Assembly (NCBI GenBank): GCA_045642565.1
Contig: JAZUJE010000003.1
Span: 1 to 64,000, forward strand
Reading direction: 5' to 3'
Source: UBA1764 sp045642565
Lineage (GTDB): Bacteria; Bacillota; Clostridia; Peptostreptococcales; Anaerovoracaceae
Length of the DNA: 64,000 nucleotides
The translations under genes and the position numbers were made by a program. The notes beneath the pieces are model-generated. The model worked only from the letters and a program-made list of their open reading frames with translations. It was not told where the DNA came from and did not search any database. Below are positions 16,123 through 24,377 of this stretch, piece after piece; position 1 is the first letter of the stretch; the number at the start of each line of letters is the position of its first letter.

Positions 16123-17727
16123 ATGAAGAAAAAAATTTTATGTATTACACTCGCAATAACAATGATTATCGGGATATTTTCCGTTGGAGCGATTGCAATA
16201 GAAGGCATCAATGGCATTGACTCAACATTAAGCGGTGAAGCACCGGAGGTCGAGCCAAACTACTTCTATGTGGAAAACACCGAAGACGAAGCTGGCTATG
16301 TTAAATGGAAAACAGTATCAAATTCAGACCTTTATTTGCCAAGTCTACAATATAGTGTCGATTGTGACAAGTGGGATGATGTGACCATAGGCACGGCGAT
16401 AGACATCTCAGCAAACGGAAAGATATATTTCCGTGGCACTAATCCTGAAGGTTTATCACATGCCATAAATGAGTTCATATACGTTAACTGTAATGTATCG
16501 CACAATGTCGGCGGCGATATTACGACTCTTATGAACGTATATGGCGGAGTTCAGACACTCGATAACGGATATGAGTTTTCGTATATGTTTGACAATGATG
16601 CAGCCCTCACCGACGCAAGTGCGCTCATTCTCCCGGCAACAACGCTTGCCGAAAGTTGCTATTACAATATGTTCCACAGCTGCAATGGATTGATAAAAGC
16701 GCCAGCACTTCCGGCAACAACGCTTGCCGAATGGTGCTACGGCAATATGTTCTATGGCTGCATAAGCCTAGAGACGGCGCCTGAACTCCCGGCAACAGAG
16801 CTTGCCGATTATTGCTACGACAGTATGTTCAAAGGTTGCAGTGATTTGATGGAAGCTCCAGAACTCCCAGCGACGGAGCTTGCCGATTACTGCTACGCCA
16901 GTATGTTTAGTGACTGCACAAGTCTAAAGACAGCGCCTGAACTTCCAGCGACGGAGCTTGCCGATTACTGCTACAGCGGTATGTTCTATAAATGCAGTTC
17001 TTTGAAGGATGCACCGGCAATCTCGGCAATAAAGCTTGCAAAAGGGTGCTGTTTTGAAATGTTCTATAATTGCATATGTTTAGAAACGGCGCCTGCGCTC
17101 TTGGCTGCCGAGCTTGCAAAAGACTGTTACTACGAAATGTTTTTCAACTGCCAAAAACTCAACAGCATTGCAGTAGGCTTTACAGAATTTGGCGAAGAAT
17201 CCGAAACATTCACATGGTTGTATAATGTTTCCTATAGCGGCACGTTCTACGTTCCGGAGAACTTTACCACGAACTATACAAAAGGTACAGATACCATACC
17301 TGTGGGCTGGACGGTAAAGACTGCAATGTCACCCGTCCACAAGCATATCTACGACGATGTGACCTATATATGGAGCGAAGGACTTACGACCTGCACTGCA
17401 TATCATACATGTACATATACCGGCTGCGGTCACACCGAGTTTGAAACAGTAAATACCATCACGGATGAGGAAAAGATCACAGCAACATTTACAAAGGATG
17501 GTTTTGCCGATCAGACGAAAAACCTTGAGGATGTGACGCCGCGATTCTATGTTTCTTGCTACACAGAAGATGGACAGTGCCTGACGGTTGGTGTGCCCGA
17601 GAATGATGGTGATGCATTGAACTTAACCGTTCCATACGATGTGTATCAGGATATGAAAAGTGCAAAACTTTTTACTGTAAACAGCAGCTTTGCCCCGCTT
17701 CGGCCGGAACGGAAAATCACGAAATAA
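16123..17727 (+). CDS. Secreted BspA-like repeat surface protein
   Basis: I chose ATG 16123 (534 aa), where a signal peptide starts MKKKILCITLAITM and GAGGTG lies 7 bp upstream. Residues about 165-345 hold seven 26-residue leucine-rich-like repeats of the form LPATxLAxxCYxxMFxxCxxLxxAP. The C-terminal part has a HKH...CTYTGCGH motif common in surface proteins of gut Firmicutes. No sortase signal, SLH domain or membrane anchor is visible, and the protein ends abruptly after RPERKITK, so it may be secreted or shortened. G+C content resembles the preceding cluster. Function is probably adhesion or binding. Confidence 0.75.
   Translation: MKKKILCITLAITMIIGIFSVGAIAIEGINGIDSTLSGEAPEVEPNYFYVENTEDEAGYVKWKTVSNSDLYLPSLQYSVDCDKWDDVTIGTAIDISANGKIYFRGTNPEGLSHAINEFIYVNCNVSHNVGGDITTLMNVYGGVQTLDNGYEFSYMFDNDAALTDASALILPATTLAESCYYNMFHSCNGLIKAPALPATTLAEWCYGNMFYGCISLETAPELPATELADYCYDSMFKGCSDLMEAPELPATELADYCYASMFSDCTSLKTAPELPATELADYCYSGMFYKCSSLKDAPAISAIKLAKGCCFEMFYNCICLETAPALLAAELAKDCYYEMFFNCQKLNSIAVGFTEFGEESETFTWLYNVSYSGTFYVPENFTTNYTKGTDTIPVGWTVKTAMSPVHKHIYDDVTYIWSEGLTTCTAYHTCTYTGCGHTEFETVNTITDEEKITATFTKDGFADQTKNLEDVTPRFYVSCYTEDGQCLTVGVPENDGDALNLTVPYDVYQDMKSAKLFTVNSSFAPLRPERKITK
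16627..17160 (+). repeat. Seven 78-bp tandem repeats inside the surface protein gene
   Basis: Each unit encodes 26 residues. Units 3-5 are nearly identical at DNA level (CCGGCAACAGAGCTTGCCGA and variants), while the outer units have diverged. Such tandem DNA can gain or lose units by recombination. Confidence 0.8.
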
Positions 17728-17853
17728 AGGTACGGTACTTTTGTAAATTTCAGATAGCATTATAGGAAAACACATAAAACAAACCGATGGATTCAAATTT
17801 AATTTTGGACCCATCCGCCTATTTTCTATCCATAATAATTTCTAATACAAAAC

Positions 17854-17892
17854 AAAAATAAAAGACAGGGCAGAACCCTGTCTTTTATTTTT
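17854..17892. terminator. Strong bidirectional terminator
   Basis: AAAAATAAAAGACAGGG (17854-17870) pairs over 17 bp with CCCTGTCTTTTATTTTT (17876-17892) around the loop CAGAA. It lies just beyond the 3' end of tRNA-Ser on the minus strand and can also stop plus-strand transcription. Confidence 0.88.
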
Positions 17893-17979
17893 GGCGGAGG
17901 ACATGGGACTCGAACCCACGAGGCCGTTAAGCCCTACTCGCTTTCCAGGCGAGCTCCTTAGCCACTCGGTCAATCCTCC
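17892..17979 (-). tRNA. tRNA-Ser (anticodon GGA)
   Basis: On the minus strand GGAGGAT pairs with GTCCTCC as acceptor stem. The anticodon stem-loop is CTCGC-CTGGAAA-GCGAG with anticodon GGA. A long variable arm (GGGCTTAACGGCC) and the T-arm CGTGGGTTCGAGTCCCATG follow. The CCA end is encoded (included in the coordinates). The long variable arm and G discriminator fit serine tRNA. Confidence 0.95.
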
Positions 17980-18013
17980 GTGTAAGCTTAGTTAATTGAA
18001 AATTTGAAATTTT

Positions 18014-18029
18014 GTGCCACATGTGGCAC
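18014..18029. repeat. Perfect 16-bp palindrome
   Basis: GTGCCACATGTGGCAC is its own reverse complement. It lies between the TSCPD gene and tRNA-Ser, both transcribed leftward. It could be an operator or, as RNA, a 6-bp hairpin with a CATG loop. No good T-run follows. Confidence 0.5.
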
Positions 18030-18067
18030 TTTGATAGTTTACATTAGACTTCTTGAAATTGCAAGGC

Positions 18068-18328
18068 TTATTTAAGTTTTGTTTTGGCTTCTTCAAGGGC
18101 TAAGGCTAATTGATCGGCGCAACTTGTGCCTTTTAAACCACAGGTATTTCCCTTTAGAAGTTCTATTATTTTATCTGCAGGCATTCCATCAACAAGTTTG
18201 CCTATAGCCTTTAAATTTCCGTTGCATCCGCCTGTATATACGACATTGTGTACTGTTTGATCTTTTTCGTCTATCTCAAAATCAATAAATTTCGAGCAAA
18301 CGCCTTTTGTGGCATATTGACATTTCAT
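18068..18328 (-). CDS. TSCPD-domain protein
   Basis: The 86-aa protein matches the small TSCPD-domain family: YTGGCNGNLKAIGKLVDGM (residues about 31-49) and NTCGLKGTSCADQLA (about 61-75). The same domain occurs at the C-terminus of some ribonucleotide reductases. Conserved Cys residues (at 3, 11, 35, 63 and 70) may bind metal or be redox active. The start follows AGAGG. It is divergent from the EPSP-synthase-like gene. Exact function unknown. Confidence 0.82.
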   Translation of the reverse strand: MKCQYATKGVCSKFIDFEIDEKDQTVHNVVYTGGCNGNLKAIGKLVDGMPADKIIELLKGNTCGLKGTSCADQLALALEEAKTKLK

Positions 18329-18378
18329 TTTAAAACCTCTTGTATTTGTATATTTTCGATAAATTATATCACAAAATG

Positions 18379-18387
18379 TGGTATACT
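18379..18387 (+). promoter_or_regulatory. Extended -10 promoter of the EPSP-synthase-like gene
   Basis: TGGTATACT fits the TGnTATAmT extended -10 pattern. The expected start near 18394 coincides with an ATG at 18396 that opens an 8-codon ORF ending at 18422, overlapping the main start at 18415. Confidence 0.55.
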
Positions 18388-18414
18388 TTTATAGTATGGA
18401 GAAAAAATATAGAT

Positions 18415-19677
18415 ATGATTAGAATTTATCCTTCGGTATTGAATGGCTCAATGAAAGCTCCGGCATCAAAGGCTCATGCACTTAGACTTTTGTTTGCTGC
18501 AGCTATGGCCTCAACACCTACTAAAATTGAAAACTTACCTGCTTGTGACGATTTAGACACTGCTATTGAATGTTTGCGTGAAATTGGTTGCAAGATTGAT
18601 ACTAAAGGTGGCACTGCTCCGGGTGAAAGAGTGACATTAAGGATTGAGCCTTTCCCAAAGACTGCCACATTAAAAACTATGCGATTTAATTTTAAGGAAA
18701 GTGCAACAACCGCTCGTTATATTACGGCTATTGTTGCTGCTTTAGGAATTCCGGCAAATTGCAGGGCAGAGGGCACCTTGATACATCGCTCCCAAGTATC
18801 ATTAACCAGTAGAATGGCTCTTAGGGGGGCAAGCTTTAGCAGCTTCTCGTTCCCTTTAAATGTTGAAGGTAGAATGATAGGTGGTGAATTTGAAATTGAT
18901 GGCAATGAAAGTTCACAGATTTTATGTGCGCTTTTAACAGTGCTTCCTATGGTTAAGCAGGATAGCTTTATTAGATTAACATCGCCAATTATTGATAAAA
19001 CATTTATCGAGCTTACGATTCAAACATTAAGACAATTCCAGATTAGAATTGAAGAGCGCGAAGATGGGTATTTTATTCCGGGACAACAGTATTATAAGTC
19101 TCCAAAGAGATTGGTTTGTGAAAACGATTGGGGCTTAGCAACTATGTGGACAACAGCCGGAGCTTCTACATCCTTAAAGGGTGGAAAAGTATCAATTACA
19201 GGGCTTCCGGGATCTTCTGTACAAAAGTACAGAACCGTACAGGATTTGTTCCCATTCCTTTCTCAGAATTTTAAGGAATTTGAAATTGATGCAACAGAGT
19301 ATCCTAATTTGGCAACACTGTTTGGAGCTTTGGCTATTGCAAGAGGCGGCACTGTTATAGTTAATGGGGTTCCTCAACTTAAATACAAAGAAACCGATAG
19401 ATTAAGAAGCATTGGTATGTGCTGTGAACAATACGGGGTTAGCTATCAATCTACTGATTCCAGTATGATTGTAAAAGGCAAAGAAAATGCTGATTACCCT
19501 GAGGATATGATTATTGATACTTTGGGAGACCCATGGGTATTTATGAGCATGGCTATAGCAGCACTTTCATTTAATAAACCTGTTATTCTCAAAGACGAAC
19601 ACGGCGCAGACAAAATCTATAGAGATTTCTTACATGATTTTGAAGCGCTTGGCGGAAAATTTGAAATAATAGAATAG
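18415..19677 (+). CDS. EPSP-synthase-fold protein with altered active site
   Basis: I chose ATG 18415 (420 aa) because the longer frame adds an unrelated leader. The order of family blocks fits 3-phosphoshikimate 1-carboxyvinyltransferase: PASKAHALR (residues 16-24), ESATTARY, NESSQILCALL, DATEYPNLA, YKETDR and LGDPWVFMSMAIAAL. Several catalytic positions differ from the E. coli enzyme by my reading: the Ser after the PEP-site Lys is Ala, the catalytic Asp of IPD is Asn in YPN, and DHR is DPW, losing a PEP-binding Arg. It may be a very divergent AroA or a related transferase. No other shikimate gene is nearby. No good ribosome-binding site is seen. Confidence 0.68.
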   Translation: MIRIYPSVLNGSMKAPASKAHALRLLFAAAMASTPTKIENLPACDDLDTAIECLREIGCKIDTKGGTAPGERVTLRIEPFPKTATLKTMRFNFKESATTARYITAIVAALGIPANCRAEGTLIHRSQVSLTSRMALRGASFSSFSFPLNVEGRMIGGEFEIDGNESSQILCALLTVLPMVKQDSFIRLTSPIIDKTFIELTIQTLRQFQIRIEEREDGYFIPGQQYYKSPKRLVCENDWGLATMWTTAGASTSLKGGKVSITGLPGSSVQKYRTVQDLFPFLSQNFKEFEIDATEYPNLATLFGALAIARGGTVIVNGVPQLKYKETDRLRSIGMCCEQYGVSYQSTDSSMIVKGKENADYPEDMIIDTLGDPWVFMSMAIAALSFNKPVILKDEHGADKIYRDFLHDFEALGGKFEIIE

Positions 19678-19717
19678 ACATACAGTACAAAGCCTTTATG
19701 GCTAATGCAAAGTATAT

Positions 19718-19752
19718 AAAAGGATGGCAAAAGCACTTGCTGTCCTTTTTTT
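19718..19752 (+). terminator. Intrinsic terminator after the EPSP-synthase-like gene
   Basis: AAAAGGATGGCAA (19718-19730) pairs with TTGCTGTCCTTTT (19737-19749), with two G-U pairs and loop AAGCAC, and runs into T residues. Confidence 0.85.
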
Positions 19753-19756
19753 GTTG

Positions 19757-19796
19757 TTGCGAAACTGATTTAATTATGATATCATTATGATATCAT
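19757..19796 (+). promoter_or_regulatory. SPFH-operon promoter with tandem palindromic operator
   Basis: TTGCGA (19757-19762) and TATCAT (19780-19785) are 17 bp apart. Two copies of the perfect palindrome ATGATATCAT (19776-19785 and 19787-19796), 11 bp apart centre to centre, cover the -10 box and the start point. Tandem sites one helical turn apart are typical of ribbon-helix-helix repressors, and one is encoded by the second gene of this operon. Confidence 0.65.
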
Positions 19797-19820
19797 AAAA
19801 TTCTTGGAGGTATAGTTAAA

Positions 19821-20837
19821 ATGAATGAAAAAGTGCTGACAAATAGAAAAATTGGAATGTTTGTCCTTTTGGCCGTAGTAATCGCTTATATAGCAGTCTT
19901 TTTTGTATTTTTAGCGACTGTTAGCAACATGATAGTAGGACCTATAGCCAGGGCCATATTGGCGATATGTATTCTTTGGCTTTTATTTGGTTGGATTTTT
20001 CTTTTAGGTCTCAAGGTGTTAAAGCCGCAAGAAGCTTTAGTGTTAACACTTTTTGGTAAGTATTATGGAACAATAAAAGATGCGGGGTTTTATTTTGTAA
20101 ATCCATTTTGCATTGCAATTAATCCGGCATCTCAAACAAAATTAAGCCAGAGTGGGGATGTAAAAACAAATGATACAATTGAAGTTAAAAGCGGTTCAAA
20201 CCCAGCTGTTATAGTTCCTACAAGAAAGCAGATTTCCTTAAAAGTTATGACACTTTCTAACAGTCGTCAAAAAATCAATGACTGTCTTGGAAATCCTGTA
20301 GAAATAGGAATTGCTGTAATGTGGAAAGTTGTTGATACTGCAAAAGCTGTATTTAACGTAGATAATTACAAAGAATATCTCTCACTTCAATGTGACAGTG
20401 CGCTAAGAGATGTTGTGAGAATTTACCCTTATGACATTGCGCAAAATGTTGATACAACCGGCGATGGAATTGCCGATGAGGGTTCGTTGAGAGGGTCTTC
20501 GGAAATCGTAGCAAAAAGGATTAAAGAAGAAATTCAAAAGAAGGTAGAGGCTGCCGGAATAGAAATTATTGATGCAAAAATAACTTATCTTGCTTACGCT
20601 CCGGAAATCGCCGCAGTAATGTTGCAAAGACAACAGGCTTCTGCAATTATTGATGCACGAAAAATGATTGTTGATGGGGCTGTCGGTATGGTTGAGATGG
20701 CCTTAGACAGATTAAGTGCAAATAATACAGTTCAACTTGATGAAGAGCGTAAAGCTGCTATGGTTTCAAACCTGCTTGTTGTTCTCTGCGGAAGCAAAGA
20801 TGCACAACCTATAGTTAACTCGGGAAGTTTATATTAA
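19821..20837 (+). CDS. SPFH/band-7 domain membrane protein
   Basis: The 338-aa protein has two N-terminal membrane helices (residues about 11-33 and 40-63). A band-7 domain follows (about 70-300; VLKPQEALVLTLFGKYYGTIKDAGFYFVNPF), with a long charged helix (EIVAKRIKEEIQKKVEAAGIEI). SPFH proteins form oligomeric rings that organise membrane microdomains. GGAGG precedes the ATG. The next gene, two bases after the stop, encodes a ribbon-helix-helix protein, a pairing I recall from other Clostridia. Confidence 0.88.
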   Translation: MNEKVLTNRKIGMFVLLAVVIAYIAVFFVFLATVSNMIVGPIARAILAICILWLLFGWIFLLGLKVLKPQEALVLTLFGKYYGTIKDAGFYFVNPFCIAINPASQTKLSQSGDVKTNDTIEVKSGSNPAVIVPTRKQISLKVMTLSNSRQKINDCLGNPVEIGIAVMWKVVDTAKAVFNVDNYKEYLSLQCDSALRDVVRIYPYDIAQNVDTTGDGIADEGSLRGSSEIVAKRIKEEIQKKVEAAGIEIIDAKITYLAYAPEIAAVMLQRQQASAIIDARKMIVDGAVGMVEMALDRLSANNTVQLDEERKAAMVSNLLVVLCGSKDAQPIVNSGSLY

Positions 20838-20839
20838 TT

Positions 20840-21040
20840 ATGTCAGAAGAAAAGAAACAAATACCATTGCGCGTATCATCAAAACTATATAATGCAATTT
20901 CAGCCTGGGCAGAAGATGATTTTCGTTCTGTCAACGGGCAAATTGAATATTTGCTTACCGAATGCATAAAACAACGCAAAAAGACAGGTAAGTATGTTTC
21001 TGATACAATTGATGAACCATTGGTGCTTGATATTAAATAA
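20840..21040 (+). CDS. Arc-like ribbon-helix-helix protein
   Basis: The 66-aa protein has the RHH pattern: a short basic strand KQIPLRV (residues 5-11), a helix SKLYNAISAWAEDD, then RSVNGQIEYLLTECIKQR. It is immediately downstream of the SPFH gene. The palindromes over the operon promoter are a natural binding site, so autoregulation is plausible but inferred. Confidence 0.78.
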   Translation: MSEEKKQIPLRVSSKLYNAISAWAEDDFRSVNGQIEYLLTECIKQRKKTGKYVSDTIDEPLVLDIK

Positions 21041-21052
21041 AGGTGAAGAAAA

Positions 21053-21757
21053 ATGTTAAAAATTGAGAACCTCAGTAAAATTTATGGAGATAAAAAAGCC
21101 GTAGATAACTTATCTCTACATATACTTCCGGGAGAAATTTATGGCTTTATAGGGCATAATGGTGCAGGAAAGACCACAACCTTAAAGAGTGTTGCGGGGA
21201 TATTGCAATTTGAATCCGGCGAAATTTATATTAATGGCAAATCTTTAAAAGAAGAACCTTTGAATTGCAAAAAAGATATGGCCTATATCCCTGATAATCC
21301 TGATTTGTATAATTTCATGAGTGGAATAGATTATCTGAATTTTATTGCGGATATATTTGAAATAAGTTCTGAAATTAGAACGGCAAAAATAAATAATTAT
21401 GCAGAAAGCTTTGAAATTTTAAATGATTTAGCTCAACCGATTGCATCTTACTCACACGGAATGAAGCAAAAGCTTGCTGTTATTTCAGCGCTGTTGCATA
21501 ATCCAAAACTTATATTAATGGATGAGCCATTTGTAGGGCTTGATCCAAAGGCGAGCTTCTTGCTTAAAGAAATTATGAGAAATCATTGCAACCAGGGTGG
21601 ATCGATTTTCTTCTCTACTCATGTGCTTGATGTTGCCGAAAAGCTTTGTGATAAGGTGGCAATCATAAAAGAGGGTAAGCTTATTAAGTCTGGCACTATG
21701 GAAGATGTTAAAGGCGATGAAAGCCTTGAAGAAGTATTCTTAGAATTGGAGGAGTAG
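21053..21757 (+). CDS. ABC transporter ATP-binding protein
   Basis: The 234-aa ATPase has Walker A GHNGAGKTT (residues about 34-42), a Q-loop region near 80, an altered signature SHGMKQK in place of LSGGQ, and Walker B LILMDEPFVGLDP. It is the ATPase of an ABC-2 type exporter with the permease encoded next. The frames touch (TAGTGATG) and the pair should be co-translated. The transported substrate is unknown. Confidence 0.93.
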   Translation: MLKIENLSKIYGDKKAVDNLSLHILPGEIYGFIGHNGAGKTTTLKSVAGILQFESGEIYINGKSLKEEPLNCKKDMAYIPDNPDLYNFMSGIDYLNFIADIFEISSEIRTAKINNYAESFEILNDLAQPIASYSHGMKQKLAVISALLHNPKLILMDEPFVGLDPKASFLLKEIMRNHCNQGGSIFFSTHVLDVAEKLCDKVAIIKEGKLIKSGTMEDVKGDESLEEVFLELEE

Positions 21758-21759
21758 TG

Positions 21760-23325
21760 ATGTTTAAAGCTCTTCTGAAAAAGCAATTTAAGGAATTTTT
21801 TGTTGGAATTACTACAGGACGGAAAAGCAAAGGTAGCAAGAAGTTGGGTAAGGCAGGTTTTATTGCTTTATATGCAATTTGCTTTATTTCCTTGGCCTTT
21901 GCCTTTTTTGGCATGAGTTTGCAAATCATAGATGCAGTTGCAATTACCGGACAAAACTGGCTCTTCTATACATTGATAACGGTAGCGGCTTTAGCTTTTG
22001 CAGTAATAGGTAGTGCATTTACAGCATATACAAGTATATATAATGCCAAAGATAACGAGCTTCTTCTGTCGATGCCGATTCCGCCGCTTTATATTCTGAT
22101 TACAAGAATTATAACAATTTTTGTATTAGCTTTGATGTTTGAGGCTGTAGTTTACATACCGGCAATGATAGTATATTGGATCACATATGGCGCAACTGTT
22201 TTAAATGTGATTTCTCCGGTTATTGTTATGCTTGGCTTAACATTACTTGCGACTATAATTTCATGTTTCATGGGATGGGTTATTGGACTTATTGCCGCAA
22301 GGACAAAAAATAAAAATATCGCAACCGTTGTAGTTTCATTGCTTCTCATTTGCGGCTATTATGTTTTCTATTTTAATATTCAAAAAATACTTGCCAATGT
22401 AGTTTTGAACATAAACAATATGAAATTCGGGATGCATATAATAGGCGATGCCGCAACCGGCAAAGTGTTACCATTGATAATCTTTGTTATAGTTGTAGCA
22501 CTTCTATTTGCCATTATGTGTTATATTCTTTCGAATAGTTTTATATCTATTGCTACGAAAAAAGTCGCAGAAAAGAAAATTGCTTACAACAGAAAAACTT
22601 TACAGCAAACCGGAAGTGTTAAAAAAGTTCTTCTTAGAAAAGAATTAAAGCATTTTAAAAATAGCGCTGTGTATATGCTGAATTGTGGACTTGGTGTGTT
22701 GATAATGCCTGCTATCGGAGTTTTGCTTTTGATAAAGGCTAAGGATCTTATTCCTGTTATAAATATTCTGCCGGAAGGAGCTGCACAGATTGCTGTTTTG
22801 TGCTTTACAATGATGGTCGCAGGTATGAATTTTATCACAGCCCCGGCAATTTCACTTGAAGGACAATCATTTTGGATAACAAGGAGTTTGCCAATAAAGG
22901 CAAGTGACATATTGGAATCTAAAATCAGCCTTCACAAGATTCTGACGGTGCCACCTGCAATAATAATGGTTCTTTTGTCATCTAAAGCACTAAATATCGA
23001 TCTTTATAGTGCAGTAATGATAGCGTTTGCTGTTTATGCTTTTATTATTATTGATGCTCAGTTTGGCTTAATATTAAATCTTAAGATGCCAAATTTAGAA
23101 TGGACCAACGAGGCGGTCCCTGTTAAAAGAAGCCTCCCTACAGTAATAGTTCTTTTTGGCTCGTGGATATTTGCCATTATAATCGCAGGAATATTTTTCT
23201 TGCTTAGGAATGCAGTAAGCTGCAGTACATTTATCGTAGCAGTCTTTGTGATTTTTGTCTTAGCTTCAAGATTTATAGGTGAATGGATTAGAAAGCGCGG
23301 AGTTGAACTTTACGAAGCAATATAG
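21760..23325 (+). CDS. ABC-2-type exporter permease
   Basis: The protein is 521 aa from ATG 21760, where GGAGG lies 7 bp upstream (a GTG one codon earlier is less likely). It has about 12 hydrophobic segments in two halves, separated by a soluble stretch near residues 265-300 (AEKKIAYNRKTLQQTGSVKKVLLRKELKHFK). The pattern fits the large clostridial ABC-2 permeases that carry both halves in one chain. It pairs with the preceding ATPase. Closed by a terminator. Confidence 0.87.
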   Translation: MFKALLKKQFKEFFVGITTGRKSKGSKKLGKAGFIALYAICFISLAFAFFGMSLQIIDAVAITGQNWLFYTLITVAALAFAVIGSAFTAYTSIYNAKDNELLLSMPIPPLYILITRIITIFVLALMFEAVVYIPAMIVYWITYGATVLNVISPVIVMLGLTLLATIISCFMGWVIGLIAARTKNKNIATVVVSLLLICGYYVFYFNIQKILANVVLNINNMKFGMHIIGDAATGKVLPLIIFVIVVALLFAIMCYILSNSFISIATKKVAEKKIAYNRKTLQQTGSVKKVLLRKELKHFKNSAVYMLNCGLGVLIMPAIGVLLLIKAKDLIPVINILPEGAAQIAVLCFTMMVAGMNFITAPAISLEGQSFWITRSLPIKASDILESKISLHKILTVPPAIIMVLLSSKALNIDLYSAVMIAFAVYAFIIIDAQFGLILNLKMPNLEWTNEAVPVKRSLPTVIVLFGSWIFAIIIAGIFFLLRNAVSCSTFIVAVFVIFVLASRFIGEWIRKRGVELYEAI

Positions 23326-23336
23326 ATTATATCTTT

Positions 23337-23364
23337 AACGCACCTCATAAATGGGGTGCGTTTT
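23337..23364 (+). terminator. Intrinsic terminator after the ABC exporter
   Basis: AACGCACCTCA (23337-23347) pairs with TGGGGTGCGTT (23352-23362), with one G-U pair and a 4-nt loop, and runs into TTTT. Confidence 0.82.
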
Positions 23365-23399
23365 CATCGTATCCGGGTGTGTCTTTTTTTGTTATAAAA

Positions 23400-23408
23400 T
23401 GGTATAAT
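23400..23408 (+). promoter_or_regulatory. Extended -10 promoter directly before the GH25 gene
   Basis: TGGTATAAT is a perfect extended -10 box whose last base is only 6 bp before the ATG at 23415. No Shine-Dalgarno lies between. Transcription should begin at or next to the A of the ATG. Confidence 0.65.
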
Positions 23409-23414
23409 TCTCTT

Positions 23415-24377
23415 ATGAAGAAGATAGTTAGTTTAATTTTAATATTGGTAATGTTATTTGGCATAAGTTCCTGTTCCAAGGGGAACGAAAATGTGTTGGC
23501 AAAGCCTACAGGCTCAAGTTTGAGTATTGATGAAGCATCCTTATTTAAATGGCTTGATGAAAGTGTTGGTATGTGGGAATTTGCTCAACGCTTTTTTACA
23601 GATAAAATTATTTATAAAACGAAGCTTGGGACATGGACATACGCAAAGGTCGATGAATCACTTCCGTTGTCTGATTATAATTGGGACAATCTTAGGCATG
23701 CCGGTCCAATCGCCAACACAGAATGGGAGTACTATGAAGGTGGCGAACTAAAATCTATTAAAGGTATAGATGTTTCCGAGTATAACAAAATTACAGATTG
23801 GGATGCGGTAAAAGCTGACGGCGTACAATATGTTATGCTTAGAGCCGGCTATAGAGGATATACCAAAGGCGGTTTGGTAGAGGATGCAAATTTTATTGCT
23901 AATGCACAAGCTGCAAGTGAAGCCGGTCTTAAGCTGGGCGTATATTTTGTTACTCAAGCAATAAATGAAGCTGAAGCGATTGAAGAAGCTGAGTATGTTT
24001 TATCCTTAATGGAAAAAGCCGGAGTCGAATTCACTTGGCCGATTGCATTAGATTTGGAAGATGCCGCAAGCCTTGATGCTCGTACAGCCATGATTTCTAA
24101 ATCTGCACGCACAGATATGATTATTGCATTTTGCGAAAGAATTAAATCTGCCGGATATACTCCAATGCTTTATGCCGCAATTCGTTGGTATATGGATGAA
24201 ATGGAAATCGAAAGGCTGACCGACTATGATAAATGGTTCGCTCAGTATTTTAACAGACCGTTTTTCCCATATGAATTTCAAGCTTGGCAATATACAAGTT
24301 CCGGGGTCGTTGATGGGATCGATGGAAACATTGATTTGAATATTTGTTTTAAAAATTATGCAGAAGAAAATGAATGA
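23415..24377 (+). CDS. GH25-family muramidase lipoprotein
   Basis: I chose ATG 23415 (320 aa), which starts a lipoprotein signal MKKIVSLILILVMLFGISSC, with Cys20 as the lipidated residue. A linker of about 95 residues is followed by a GH25 lysozyme domain (about 116-315) with GIDVSEYN and the catalytic DxE pair in ALDLEDA. Such enzymes cut peptidoglycan between MurNAc and GlcNAc, here at the outer face of the membrane. The upstream sequence suggests a leaderless mRNA. Its end overlaps the Fic-like gene. Confidence 0.88.
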   Translation: MKKIVSLILILVMLFGISSCSKGNENVLAKPTGSSLSIDEASLFKWLDESVGMWEFAQRFFTDKIIYKTKLGTWTYAKVDESLPLSDYNWDNLRHAGPIANTEWEYYEGGELKSIKGIDVSEYNKITDWDAVKADGVQYVMLRAGYRGYTKGGLVEDANFIANAQAASEAGLKLGVYFVTQAINEAEAIEEAEYVLSLMEKAGVEFTWPIALDLEDAASLDARTAMISKSARTDMIIAFCERIKSAGYTPMLYAAIRWYMDEMEIERLTDYDKWFAQYFNRPFFPYEFQAWQYTSSGVVDGIDGNIDLNICFKNYAEENE

